64,000 nt of DNA from Kaustia mangrovi (GCF_015482775.1 NZ_CP058214.1:4392501-4456500), one strand, 5' to 3'; shown: positions 45,111 through 53,305, numbered from the stretch's first letter. Notes: a model not told the origin generated them from the sequence alone. Translations and numbers: made by a program.

Positions 45111-46700
45111 TTAGTTCTCCTGTTGTACAGCAGCCTTGCCTGCTTCCGCAGCAACGGTGCCCGCAGCTTTCTGCTGTTCAAGCTGGTTCTGTCTCTGCAT
45201 TTCCTGTTCCTGCTGCTGTTGCATTTCAGCCTGCGTATACAGGAACTGCGTGTAGTCCACCTGCCGAGCCTTACCAACTACAGCGGCGTACTTGATCGGA
45301 TTGATCGCCCTTCGGAAGTCCTCGGGAATACCGTCGAGAAGTGCCATATCCCCGATGAACATACGTAGATTGTCAAGCTCTCCCATACGGGACAGGCTAT
45401 CCATGCCCGTAATGATCTGTAGCTTGATCCCGAATTGCTCGAATGGGAACTTCGTATGATCGAGGATGATGCGTGCCGTAGGCACCTGCCACTGGTTTGC
45501 AAGACGGGAATACACGCCTCCATTAGACGTATCGAGTTCCTGAGCCTGCATGCGGATTTCCTCCGCAGTGACACGTTCTGCATCACGAGTGACAGCCGAG
45601 TTGAGCAGGAAGCCTTGCGCAATCTGCTTCTCGTACCTGTCGATCATGCTCGCTATGAACTGTGCATCCGCCTGCTTGTTAAGCTGGGCAGTACCTACGT
45701 CCTCCGCTTTACCGGAATGATAGGAGCCCGCCTCGCTCTCGTTCAGGGCCTGTACGTCGATCACGGAAGCCGGGTTCACGAAGAACTTAATGTCCCCCAT
45801 GATCGCGGCCATGTTGAGCAGCGCGCCGTTAAGAATCTCAAGCGCATGGAATGCACCCGCGTAGTCTTCAACGAGCCCGCGTCCGTAATCCTCTCCGTTC
45901 ACTAGGTTCCACGTCAGCGGGACCCAAGGCAGTGTCTCACGCGGCCACGTCATATCCGGCTTAGAGATATCGACAAGATCGGCAGCCTGCTTGACCTCGA
46001 ACTTACCGTCCTCGTTCAGCTTGATCTGCGTGTAGATGCACACATCAGTACGATCCTCGTAAGGAGTGTCGTTGTTGCGCGTTTCCCGCAGCTTGATCTG
46101 AACGGGTACAGAGAAGGTCTCGAACGCCTTGCTTTCCTTGATCACGATCTCAATGACGTTCCCGCTAATATCTCTAACCACGCAGTAGTTGCGTAGGCTG
46201 TAGACCTGTACGGGTTTGCCCTTGGGATGATAGATCAGGGCATTGCCTGTGATCAGAAGCAGCTTGGCCGCGTTGATTGCAGATGGCCTGTAGGACACCA
46301 TGTCGAGATATTCGACACCCTCCTGCTCAGCGTCTGCGAGCGCGCCGTCAAGCTCAGCCCGAAGCCGGCCTACATCGGCCCTGTTCGGGTCTTGGGACAT
46401 CGCCCCGATCTGCTTTTCCTGATCCTTCCCGATATGGAGACGGAAGAATGCACCCTGCGGCCTGAACAGCGTCGTGATGACCCTGTTAGCCATATGGTTC
46501 ACACCGCGCGCCCCAAGGCTGTCTACAGTCTTAGGAAGCTCGGTCTGGTCGTTCTGATTGTCCTCTGGAAAGACGTGCGGCAGAGTCCACTTCGCGTACT
46601 GCTCGGCTCTTGTCAGTAGCGAGGATTTCTCGTTATGAAGGGTATCCCATCTGTGCGCTAAGGTCCCTTCCGGGAACTTGGTTTTCGTACTGGTGTCCAT
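45111..46700 (-). CDS. Portal (head-tail connector, T7 gp8-like)
   Basis: A 529-residue portal (T7 gp8 has 536). Signatures are LAHRWDTLHNEKSSLLTRAE, YAKWTLPHVFPEDNQ, DSLGARGVNHMANRVITTLF and a Gln-rich C-terminal helix (MQQQQEQEMQRQNQLEQQKA). It forms the dodecameric DNA channel. Three bases separate it from the scaffold gene. Confidence 0.94.
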   Translation of the reverse strand: MDTSTKTKFPEGTLAHRWDTLHNEKSSLLTRAEQYAKWTLPHVFPEDNQNDQTELPKTVDSLGARGVNHMANRVITTLFRPQGAFFRLHIGKDQEKQIGAMSQDPNRADVGRLRAELDGALADAEQEGVEYLDMVSYRPSAINAAKLLLITGNALIYHPKGKPVQVYSLRNYCVVRDISGNVIEIVIKESKAFETFSVPVQIKLRETRNNDTPYEDRTDVCIYTQIKLNEDGKFEVKQAADLVDISKPDMTWPRETLPWVPLTWNLVNGEDYGRGLVEDYAGAFHALEILNGALLNMAAIMGDIKFFVNPASVIDVQALNESEAGSYHSGKAEDVGTAQLNKQADAQFIASMIDRYEKQIAQGFLLNSAVTRDAERVTAEEIRMQAQELDTSNGGVYSRLANQWQVPTARIILDHTKFPFEQFGIKLQIITGMDSLSRMGELDNLRMFIGDMALLDGIPEDFRRAINPIKYAAVVGKARQVDYTQFLYTQAEMQQQQEQEMQRQNQLEQQKAAGTVAAEAGKAAVQQEN

Positions 46701-46711
46701 CCGGCCTCGCG

Positions 46712-46906
46712 TCAGATTTGCAGGCCGGGGACGCCCTTACGACGCCGCCGTGTTCTGGTGGAGATCCCCGAAGCATCCAGCGGGGTAGCTTCGGTTTCCT
46801 CTTCGCTATCGGGGTTATCTTCCCGAACAACCGCGTTGCTGTCTCTAGGACCGGCCACCGGCTGCGGGGCCAGCATGCTCGGCTGCTTGGGCTTCTTGAC
46901 GCACAT
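46712..46906 (-). CDS. Small phage protein upstream of portal
   Basis: Sixty-four residues (MCVKKPKQPSMLAPQPVAGP) with a disordered acidic centre and a basic end (STRTRRRRKGVPGLQI). It overlaps the previous gene by one base and precedes the portal gene by 11 bp. T7-like phages carry small virion or assembly proteins here (gp7.3 region); identity not proven. Confidence 0.6.
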   Translation of the reverse strand: MCVKKPKQPSMLAPQPVAGPRDSNAVVREDNPDSEEETEATPLDASGISTRTRRRRKGVPGLQI

Positions 46907-47151
46907 CAGATAACCAGCCCGCCGCGTCCAGTCCCGCCAAGAGACTTCCCGCGCTTGCGCTTCTCCGTGAAGCCTACGAACTCGGTCGGGTCTTTGCCGT
47001 CGTCCTGCTTGTCCTTGTTTCCTACCTTGATCTTCGCGCCGGGCGACCGGGCATCAGGAGCAGGTGGGGCGGGCAGCTTCGGCTTAGGCGGCTTTTCGCT
47101 GCCACCAAACAGGCTCTGAGCTACCCCGAGTGCGCCGCCAATAAGCGACAT
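46906..47151 (-). CDS. Small phage protein, possibly gp7.3-like
   Basis: Eighty-one residues from ATG 47151 (MSLIGGALGVAQSLFGGSEK), with an Ala/Gly hydrophobic start, a Pro/Lys-rich linker and a basic Gly-rich end. The start is uncertain: AAGGA lies far from this ATG but nine bases from an in-frame TTG at 47163. Short GA-rich proteins of this kind sit upstream of portal in T7-like phages and take part in tail or virion assembly; this is synteny-based. Confidence 0.6.
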   Translation of the reverse strand: MSLIGGALGVAQSLFGGSEKPPKPKLPAPPAPDARSPGAKIKVGNKDKQDDGKDPTEFVGFTEKRKRGKSLGGTGRGGLVI

Positions 47152-47167
47152 TGCATCACACAATATA

Positions 47168-47611
47168 TTACATCCTTTTACGTAATCCTCCTCCGTGCCG
47201 CTCGTATCCAAGCCGCTCGTAGAGGGAGATGGTCTTCTCCTCCTTGATCCCTGTAGATGTTCCAACGTACAGCGTATGCGCACCGAAGTTGCCAACCATG
47301 CGCTCAAAGCTCTTTATCAGCCGTACAGCGAGCGGTCCTCCCCGATATTCAGGACGGACATAAAGAAGCTGCTCGTACGCATTAAGGACTGTGCTGTACC
47401 ATTGCGGTGTAATGAGACCGAACATAAAGCCGCGTTCCTGTTCATCAATAAGGCCGACGAATGCCGGGCTTTTTATCAGGTTAAAAAGCTGTTCGGTGAC
47501 GTACTCGAAATCCGACGCAATGTCGCCGTACTCCGGGCTCTCATCCCGCAGGATCAGGAGCATGTCAATTATTGAAGAAATGTCGTCAGTCGTAATAACC
47601 CGCAAGCTCAT
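47168..47611 (-). CDS. GNAT-family N-acetyltransferase
   Basis: A 147-residue protein with a GNAT outline: MLLILRDESPEYGDIASD, FVGLIDEQERGFMFGLITPQ, LYVRPEYRGGPLAVRLIKSF (acetyl-CoA pyrophosphate loop, R/Q-x-x-G-x-G/A type) and ISLYERLGYERHGGGLRKRM at the end. The acceptor is unknown; small acetyltransferases occur at this location in several T7-like phages. It overlaps its upstream neighbour by four bases. Confidence 0.8.
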   Translation of the reverse strand: MSLRVITTDDISSIIDMLLILRDESPEYGDIASDFEYVTEQLFNLIKSPAFVGLIDEQERGFMFGLITPQWYSTVLNAYEQLLYVRPEYRGGPLAVRLIKSFERMVGNFGAHTLYVGTSTGIKEEKTISLYERLGYERHGGGLRKRM

Positions 47612-47838
47612 GAGCCGTACCTGACCTTGGCGCCCGTAGGCGCGGCATGGTACGTTTTCTGCTCGATGTGGGCCTTATTCTTAATCCACTCCACGACCTT
47701 GTGCTGCGCTGCCGCCCATACCAGATCGTCCCGGTCGAAACCGGGTTCTACTGACGGTGCAGGGAAGGTGTGCTCAAGCTGGGTAATGAACTCGGCAGAT
47801 ACTGGAGGAAGGTTGATACTTCCTACGAGCTTTGACAT
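47608..47838 (-). CDS. Small conserved-looking phage protein before GNAT gene
   Basis: Seventy-six residues (MSKLVGSINLPPVSAEFITQ) with PPVSxEFxxxLEHTFP and DLVWAAAQHKVVEWIKNKAH. This outline (LPP..F...L...FP....G...D...WxAGxxxVVEW) recalls a short protein of unknown function encoded upstream of portal in phiKMV-like phages (memory). It overlaps both neighbours. Confidence 0.65.
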   Translation of the reverse strand: MSKLVGSINLPPVSAEFITQLEHTFPAPSVEPGFDRDDLVWAAAQHKVVEWIKNKAHIEQKTYHAAPTGAKVRYGS

Positions 47839-47984
47839 TGATCCTCGCTCGGCAATACGATCACGTCGAAAAGGCCAGCCTCGCGCAGAAACGCAGTAAG
47901 GGTTTCCGGCAAAGGCTGGCCCTGAGCGACAAACCGTATTGCTTCGGTTAGCTTGTCCTCGTCGGACAGATTCTGGTATCCCAA
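47823..47984 (-). CDS. 53-residue ORF with TTG start after RNA polymerase
   Basis: From TTG at 47984 the frame reads MGYQNLSDEDKLTEAIRFVA, continues through GQPLPETLTAFLREAGLF and stops at 47825-47823. GGGAGA lies about ten bases upstream. It would be the first gene after promoter-like copy 4 and overlaps the next start by 16 bases. The amphipathic, helical composition looks protein-like, but the TTG start and length make it tentative. Confidence 0.45.
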   Translation of the reverse strand: MGYQNLSDEDKLTEAIRFVAQGQPLPETLTAFLREAGLFDVIVLPSEDQCQSS

Positions 47985-48007
47985 ATTGTGCTGTTCTCCC
48001 GTTGTCC

Positions 48008-48027
48008 TATTATCTAATAGGTGGGAG
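48008..48027 (-). promoter_or_regulatory. Phage RNA polymerase promoter-like element, copy 4
   Basis: Minus strand CTCCCACCTATTAGATAATA, a divergent copy lacking one G and with A for G. It lies between the RNA polymerase gene and the structural block, inside an inverted repeat (TTCTCCC and GGGAGAA on the plus strand) that may terminate polymerase mRNA. Confidence 0.55.
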
Positions 48028-48032
48028 AAAGC

Positions 48033-50489
48033 TCAGCCGAAGAAGTACCGGCTGTTCAGAACCTCGTTGATATCGAGGTCGCCTGTTTTGGGAAGTGGAG
48101 GTAGGTGTATATCTGCGCTCTCGTGCGCAGACTTGAAGTCAGCCAGAGGCGTATTATCCTCATACAGGGACACGAATGCCTCACGGATTATCCTGTGAAG
48201 CTTACCGGTATCAGCAGCGTATGTTCCGTAGTCGTCGTGGATAACAGAAATTGCAGAGATACCTTCATCGAAGGCTCGTCTAACAGTGTCCCGTAAGTGC
48301 GCCGCATCCATGCTATGTACGAAATTCGGTGCCACGCTGTTACGCTGCTTACGACTGTCGATCTTGTCGGTGAAGTTACCGACATTCAGCCTGAATCGTC
48401 CTGCAAGCTGCGTCTCGATCTGGACGATATTGAGCACCCGGCTTCCTTGGAATATCCGGAAGCCGTCCGGCGTGTCCCAAATCAATGGGCTGTTCGTCTT
48501 GCTGACTGCACTGCTGCACTTCTGTAGCCAATCCATGGCGTCACGGGCCGCGACAACGACCTCTCCGATACTGGCCCACATGATCGGGGTAAGCCAGCAC
48601 GCGGCCTTGAAGTTCCCCCGGAAGTGCTCTCGGTCGTGATCGAGGATGCCGTCGAAGATGTACTTCGTGCAGGACTGCCGGGTCGCCCCGTAGGGCAGGG
48701 TCATGACCGGACGCTTAGCGAGGCTGCGAGGTACTTTCCCGTCGCCATGCTTGGCGCAGAAATCAAGCCATAGCTGTGCATCGCCCGCTTTATCCGGGTC
48801 GTCCAGAAGCTCGTGCAGCTTCCTCGTACAAACGTCTGCTACCTGCCTGTAGATGTCAGACGGTGCATCAGACGGAACAAGATTTGTTGCTCGTCCCCCT
48901 GTGCTATCCCGTAGAGCCGCAGAAAAGTTCTGTAGTCCGTTGCAAGAGCCGTCGAGGCCGATAGGCAGGTGCGATACGAACTCGCTTGCGTCCAGACCCA
49001 GGGACTGTAGAGCAATACAGTCTCTGTACTCGAACAGGAATGCAAGGAACTGCCACGGCTTATCTGCGTTAGCCCACAAATCCCTGTGAGATAGAGGGTC
49101 ATTAGCGCAGGCCAGAAGCTCTTTCTGGTGCTCGTCGATCCACGCCACGCGCTCATCATATGATACCTTGTCGTATCCGAAGCGATTTGCTCCATGTACG
49201 CGAAGCCAGTACCATCCCCCGTCTCCAAGCGGTTTCCCTTTCGAGAACCGGAGGATACCTTTAGCAAGGTCGGGTCCCTGTGGAGAAAAGCCCGCAGTGG
49301 CTGTGTAGAACCGTCCCCGGAAATCCGCGTACCACACGTACCAGAACTCACCATGTACAGCGAACTCGTTGGCCAGTCTGATGATACGGCTGACTTGGAA
49401 CGACTTACCGACACGTTCCTTCTCACGGGTATATATTTCGGCTGCCTCGTGCTTCCAGTCCGTGAGCTTCTGCTCTTCATCATCGTTGAGCGTGTCCTTG
49501 TTGCGATCCTTGAACGGGCTCGGAGGAACAACGAGCGGGTCTTTCTGCGGCATACCGATACGCAGGTTCCTACGCCACACTTCCTTGACGATTGAAAGGA
49601 TTTCTGTGTTCACCGACCACGCAGTAGACTGTACCCTGTTCAGGGCCTGCATAGTCGAAGACAAGTCAGCATCTGCAAGAGCATCGCGATGACGCTTGCC
49701 GGTCGTCTTGATCATAGGAGTGGATTGACGAAGCTCCGGCGTGTAGTAACCGCCCTGATCGAGCCCGGTCCATTCGTCGGGCGGGATTACGCAGGGCATC
49801 TTCTCCGGCCACAGGAACTTAGAGAACTCGTTGTGCTGGTTGATCCACGCTGTAGCTTCCTCGGTCGGAACAACCTGTACCTTGGTCTTACCGTGCTGTC
49901 GGTAGGAGCGCTTCTCAATCAGATCGGTATTCGTCAGGATCAGGTCGATTAGCTTCATACCGATCTCGGCACGGGCAGTCGGCGTCCATGCCTCCCACTG
50001 GTCGGCGTACTCCTGCGCCTTGTGCGTCAGGACGCGCTGCTTGTACCTGTAGTCCCGTGTTCCCTTCCTCTTGAAGTCCTCAAGGATCGTTCGGTAGTAG
50101 TCGCCGTGCATTTCCTCGAACCGAGTGAAGCGGACCTCATCCTCGATCATGCGACCAATACGTACTGCCAGCGAGGCCAATGCACACTCGAAAGTGAACG
50201 AATTGAACAGGGCCTGCATGGCGAGGTAGACGGCCTTTTCTGGCTCGCACTGCGAGAGTAGGGGCCGTACCCTCGCTCTCCGACCGGGCTTCGGGTTATC
50301 GATAAACTCCCGTAACTCATCGATTAGGGGTTGCATGAACTCCTTGATCAGTCTACGAGCATATGACGTTTCCGAAGCTCGTCCATGTTCCTCCGCTTGT
50401 TTCAGATTGCGTTCGTAGTTATCGGCCCCACGCTGGACCATTGTACGCTCTAACTCTAACTGATCTTCGATTGTCTTCACGACTAACAC
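48033..50489 (-). CDS. Single-subunit DNA-dependent RNA polymerase (T7 type)
   Basis: An 818-residue polymerase, somewhat shorter than T7 RNAP (883). Motif A is GLDGSCNGLQNFS with catalytic Asp 513, motif B RSLAKRPVMTLPYG with Lys 592, and motif C VIHDDYGTYAAD with Asp 752. T7 has HDSFGT at the last; the extra Asp (753) is a difference. The C-terminus ends NSRYFFG, like the FAFA-type end of T7. The GTG start at 50489 overlaps the endonuclease VII stop. Its position right before the structural genes is the phiKMV arrangement, not the early T7 position. It would read the five promoter-like elements. Confidence 0.95.
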   Translation of the reverse strand: MLVVKTIEDQLELERTMVQRGADNYERNLKQAEEHGRASETSYARRLIKEFMQPLIDELREFIDNPKPGRRARVRPLLSQCEPEKAVYLAMQALFNSFTFECALASLAVRIGRMIEDEVRFTRFEEMHGDYYRTILEDFKRKGTRDYRYKQRVLTHKAQEYADQWEAWTPTARAEIGMKLIDLILTNTDLIEKRSYRQHGKTKVQVVPTEEATAWINQHNEFSKFLWPEKMPCVIPPDEWTGLDQGGYYTPELRQSTPMIKTTGKRHRDALADADLSSTMQALNRVQSTAWSVNTEILSIVKEVWRRNLRIGMPQKDPLVVPPSPFKDRNKDTLNDDEEQKLTDWKHEAAEIYTREKERVGKSFQVSRIIRLANEFAVHGEFWYVWYADFRGRFYTATAGFSPQGPDLAKGILRFSKGKPLGDGGWYWLRVHGANRFGYDKVSYDERVAWIDEHQKELLACANDPLSHRDLWANADKPWQFLAFLFEYRDCIALQSLGLDASEFVSHLPIGLDGSCNGLQNFSAALRDSTGGRATNLVPSDAPSDIYRQVADVCTRKLHELLDDPDKAGDAQLWLDFCAKHGDGKVPRSLAKRPVMTLPYGATRQSCTKYIFDGILDHDREHFRGNFKAACWLTPIMWASIGEVVVAARDAMDWLQKCSSAVSKTNSPLIWDTPDGFRIFQGSRVLNIVQIETQLAGRFRLNVGNFTDKIDSRKQRNSVAPNFVHSMDAAHLRDTVRRAFDEGISAISVIHDDYGTYAADTGKLHRIIREAFVSLYEDNTPLADFKSAHESADIHLPPLPKTGDLDINEVLNSRYFFG

Positions 50490-50887
50490 TAAGCCCCGGT
50501 CTTCTCTAGCTTCGCAGCCTGCCTCCGTTCACGCGCCTTCTTGTTCCTACGCAAGCGCTTTTCCTCATCCGTCTTGTGTAAGGGATGATACAGACCTGTT
50601 TGATCCGTTTCGTGCTTGACGTAGTAAAGAATTAACGCTCCCAACCAATCTTTCACTGTGCCTGTTCGTTTTGCCCTGTTAGCAAGGTTATGTACCTTCC
50701 CCTCGATCCCATTACAGTTACGGCATAACGCGCCCCGTATCAGGCCGGACTTGTGATCGTGATCCAAGCATGCAGTAGCCAGTGTTATTGCCTCTGGACA
50801 CAAAGCGCAGCGACCGTCTTGCCGCTGGATCAATGCCCGCTTCACTTGTGGGATTTCGGCGTGCTTAATACGCCTACGCGCAGCCAT
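50489..50887 (-). CDS. Recombination endonuclease VII (HNH)
   Basis: A 132-residue Holliday-junction or branched-DNA nuclease. The zinc/HNH core reads CALCPEAITLATACLDHDHK, SGLIRGALCRNCN and GIEGKVHNLANRAKR, with four Cys and the His pair. It replaces the T7 gp3 resolvase and sits between the exonuclease and RNA polymerase genes as in phiKMV-like phages. The ATG at 50887 is chosen; upstream in-frame sequence overlaps the next gene. Confidence 0.9.
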   Translation of the reverse strand: MAARRRIKHAEIPQVKRALIQRQDGRCALCPEAITLATACLDHDHKSGLIRGALCRNCNGIEGKVHNLANRAKRTGTVKDWLGALILYYVKHETDQTGLYHPLHKTDEEKRLRRNKKARERRQAAKLEKTGA

Positions 50888-51092
50888 GATTGACTGCGAC
50901 TTTGATGAAGTGATCGATGTACCACTTGGGTGCACTGATACCCAAGCCCCGGAGGAACTTTCGGATCATCCTCCGTACACGCCGTATATCTACATCACCA
51001 CTGAACGCGAAGCGGGAGTGCGTACGAGCAGCCAGTCCATCTTCGTCAGTCGCGAAGTAAGGAACAATTACTGTAGGGCTGGACAGTCTCAT
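50874..51092 (-). CDS. Small hypothetical protein between exonuclease and endonuclease VII
   Basis: Seventy-two residues from ATG 51092, which overlaps the exonuclease stop (ATGA) and follows GGAGGG at ideal distance; an ATG at 51110 is a weaker choice. It is basic (VRRMIRKFLRGLGISAPKWY) and overlaps endonuclease VII by 14 bases. Function unknown; coupling suggests a role in DNA processing. Confidence 0.65.
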   Translation of the reverse strand: MRLSSPTVIVPYFATDEDGLAARTHSRFAFSGDVDIRRVRRMIRKFLRGLGISAPKWYIDHFIKVAVNHGCA

Positions 51093-52153
51093 GCAATCGC
51101 CCTCCACCAATTTAGTACATCATTCTCGTTGTGTGGCTGTTTACGCATCCATAGAAGCTGACCTTCCGATGCGAATACCTGTCCCCAATGGACGGGTTTG
51201 CCTGTTAGCCAGTGGGTATAGCCAGACTGTTCTCCGTAGAGCCGGTACAAAGCCTTGACCGCGTGGAAGCAGGACTTGTTGTCCGGGAGGCTGGCGATCA
51301 GGTCGTGGGCGAGGACGGGACCACATGCAGCAGCTTTGCGTTGATCAAGCTTGGCCTGCGCCTTCATCTTCGTGGCTTCGCCTGCATCGGGATCTTTCAG
51401 CGTAGCCTGCGCCTTCTCTACAGCCTTGGTCGGCTTCACACGGTTCAGGATCACGCCGGGCAGGGCAGGGAGCCCGCTGATATTGTCCGCCGGATCGCCT
51501 GTGAGCATCTGAGCCCAAAAGTACTTCTGACCCTCGCCTACGAGCTTCTTGGTCTTCGTACCCGACGCGGATACCCGCTCCACGAGCTTGATGCTCCCGA
51601 ACTCGCTGCACTCGGTAATCGCGCCGGTATCCCAATCGACATGGAAGCCGGGCACCATCCGAAGGTCCTTGTCCTTGCTGGCGATGATGCTTAGGTGGCT
51701 AGCCCCGTCCTCGATAGCGGCGTACTGCGCAGCAGCCATCCCGTCATCGGCTTCGCACTTCTCGTGCAAGGTTCCGGGGAACCGGTCTGCTAGCCACTTC
51801 CGCATGATGTTCAGGTGACGCGGTTTCTGCTTATCCTTACGGTTCGCTTGGTACTCCTTGATGATCGCCTGATCGTACCGTCCGCCCTTGTTGCTCGAAC
51901 TCGGGGTAAGATGCAGATGCACACGCTCAGCCGCCCCGAGACCCCGAAGGGCCTCGACAGCGATCTCTGCATTGTGCTGCATATCCTCGAAGGTCTTCTC
52001 GTCCGATCCGTCTGCCTTCTCGGCAGTGACCATGTAGGCGAGAAAATCAGCATCGATATGGACGGTACGTCCGGGAACCACAGGAGGATAGCTGACGGTA
52101 TCGGCTTCATGAGCCAAGCCGTCGAGGTCGATACCCTCGAAATGTGGTGTCAT
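51089..52153 (-). CDS. 5'-3' exonuclease (T7 gp6-like)
   Basis: A 354-residue FEN-type nuclease. Metal-binding acidic clusters are visible: IDADFLAYM near the start, LHEKCEADDGMAA, IIASKDKDLRMVPG and WAQMLTGDPADNISGLPALP (helix-hairpin region GDxxDNIxGxP). T7 gp6 has 300 residues. It degrades host DNA and removes RNA primers during phage replication. Lies directly after the SSB-like gene. Confidence 0.9.
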   Translation of the reverse strand: MTPHFEGIDLDGLAHEADTVSYPPVVPGRTVHIDADFLAYMVTAEKADGSDEKTFEDMQHNAEIAVEALRGLGAAERVHLHLTPSSSNKGGRYDQAIIKEYQANRKDKQKPRHLNIMRKWLADRFPGTLHEKCEADDGMAAAQYAAIEDGASHLSIIASKDKDLRMVPGFHVDWDTGAITECSEFGSIKLVERVSASGTKTKKLVGEGQKYFWAQMLTGDPADNISGLPALPGVILNRVKPTKAVEKAQATLKDPDAGEATKMKAQAKLDQRKAAACGPVLAHDLIASLPDNKSCFHAVKALYRLYGEQSGYTHWLTGKPVHWGQVFASEGQLLWMRKQPHNENDVLNWWRAIA

Positions 52154-52156
52154 TCG

Positions 52157-53098
52157 TTAGGCGACGAGCCCAAGCGCCGCGAGGGCGTCGTCAGCGGTCG
52201 AGCCGGACGGCTCCGCTGCATCGGTAGCCGGGGCATCGACCTGCGTCTCAGCGGGCTTCTCAGCCGCCTCGGTCGGCTGTCCCTCAGAAGGGAGCGTGTC
52301 TGGCAGGTCGGCGGTCTCGGCCTTGGTCTCGGTAACGGCCAGATCGTCCACAGCGTTGAGCATCTGGTCTAGCGGGCTGCCGGAGAAGTTGGTTGCCGAC
52401 TGGATGCGCTCTTGGAGCCAGTTCTTGCTAACCTGCTTGAGCGAGCCGTCCTCCTGCTTGACTTCACGAGTGCCGTCAATGAAGAGGCTGTCCCATGTCT
52501 CCTGCGTCGGGTTCTTCCACAGGAACAACCGGATCGGGTAGGTCGGCTCAGAGATATTGTACTCCTTGCGCTCCTGGGTCATGGGATCGACCACATACGG
52601 GGCGCTGATACCGAAGTTGCCGTCCTTGTCCAGATTGGCGTACGTAACGTCGCCCCGGCCTTCCTTCTTAACAGTGTTGTGGAAGACCTCTATGATGAAT
52701 GCCTCGCCCAGCATCTGCGCCAGATGCTTGATATCCCGGCCATAGGTCATCTTATTGAACAGGCGCTTGTACTTAGCCTTCTCGTTCATCTTCTTCGGAA
52801 GCTGGATCGAGAGAAGCTGACCATGTCGGTGCTTCTCACCATCGTGTTCCCATTCCCGCATATTCTTATCCGGATGCAGAAGCTCGAACGTGACGCGGAC
52901 CATTTCGGCATCGGGCTTTTCCTTGCCCATATAGTCCGGCTGCTCGTGCATACCGAGTTCGATGTACTCTACGAATCTGCCAACCGTGATGCCAGCCGGA
53001 GGCGGGTCATCGTTGAAATTGTTCTGTTGCTCTACAGACTGATCCTCAAGCTCGGCTGCTGTATCGATCAAGCCCTTGAGATGACTGATGTCGCTCAT
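52157..53098 (-). CDS. Putative single-stranded DNA-binding / replication accessory protein
   Basis: A 313-residue protein located between DNA polymerase and exonuclease. The first 240 residues look like one beta-rich domain (ITVGRFVEYIELGMHEQPDY, VRVTFELLHPDKNMREWEHD, AQMLGEAFIIEVFHNTVKKE), the last 70 are disordered and acidic (TETKAETADLPDTLPSEGQ) ending DDALAALGLVA. An acidic tail is typical of phage SSBs such as T7 gp2.5, and gene order in related phages fits, but no OB-fold signature is certain. It is first behind promoter-like copy 5. Confidence 0.6.
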   Translation of the reverse strand: MSDISHLKGLIDTAAELEDQSVEQQNNFNDDPPPAGITVGRFVEYIELGMHEQPDYMGKEKPDAEMVRVTFELLHPDKNMREWEHDGEKHRHGQLLSIQLPKKMNEKAKYKRLFNKMTYGRDIKHLAQMLGEAFIIEVFHNTVKKEGRGDVTYANLDKDGNFGISAPYVVDPMTQERKEYNISEPTYPIRLFLWKNPTQETWDSLFIDGTREVKQEDGSLKQVSKNWLQERIQSATNFSGSPLDQMLNAVDDLAVTETKAETADLPDTLPSEGQPTEAAEKPAETQVDAPATDAAEPSGSTADDALAALGLVA

Positions 53099-53250
53099 GT
53101 ATACAGTCCTCTTACTGTATCTATGTATATCTATTAGGATTTAGACATAGTTATCCTGTCTAGGATACTACTACTAGATATCCTACTAGTTATGTTATAA
53201 TTAGATACTATTAGATATCTAACAGGTATCTTTTAGACAGATACGCTAAA
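53099..53250. repeat. AT-rich block downstream of promoter copy 5 (candidate origin)
   Basis: A non-coding, very AT-rich stretch with GTATCTA at 53117-53123 and its complement TAGATAC at 53202-53208, plus repeated TACTA and AGATATC text. It lies between promoter-like copy 5 and the SSB-like gene. Its start on the minus strand (GCGTATCTGTCTAAAAGAT) closely resembles the block after copy 1. An RNA-primed phage origin is a fair guess. Confidence 0.45.
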
Positions 53251-53254
53251 GTTG

Positions 53255-53274
53255 ATTCTCCTAATAGGCGGGGA
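53255..53274 (-). promoter_or_regulatory. Phage RNA polymerase promoter-like element, copy 5
   Basis: Minus strand TCCCCGCCTATTAGGAGAAT, between the DNA polymerase terminator and the SSB-exonuclease-RNAP block. Full match to the CCCGCCTATTAGGA core. If real, the phage RNA polymerase would drive its own gene from here. Confidence 0.68.
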
Positions 53275-53278
53275 AATA

Positions 53279-53300
53279 GGAGCCGAGCGATCCCGGCTCC
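53279..53300 (-). terminator. Hairpin after DNA polymerase gene
   Basis: GGAGCCG (minus arm, plus 53294-53300) pairs with CGGCTCC (plus 53279-53285), loop of eight, followed on the minus strand by TATTT. It lies five bases past the polymerase stop and immediately before promoter-like copy 5. Confidence 0.7.
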
Positions 53301-53305
53301 CGTAG

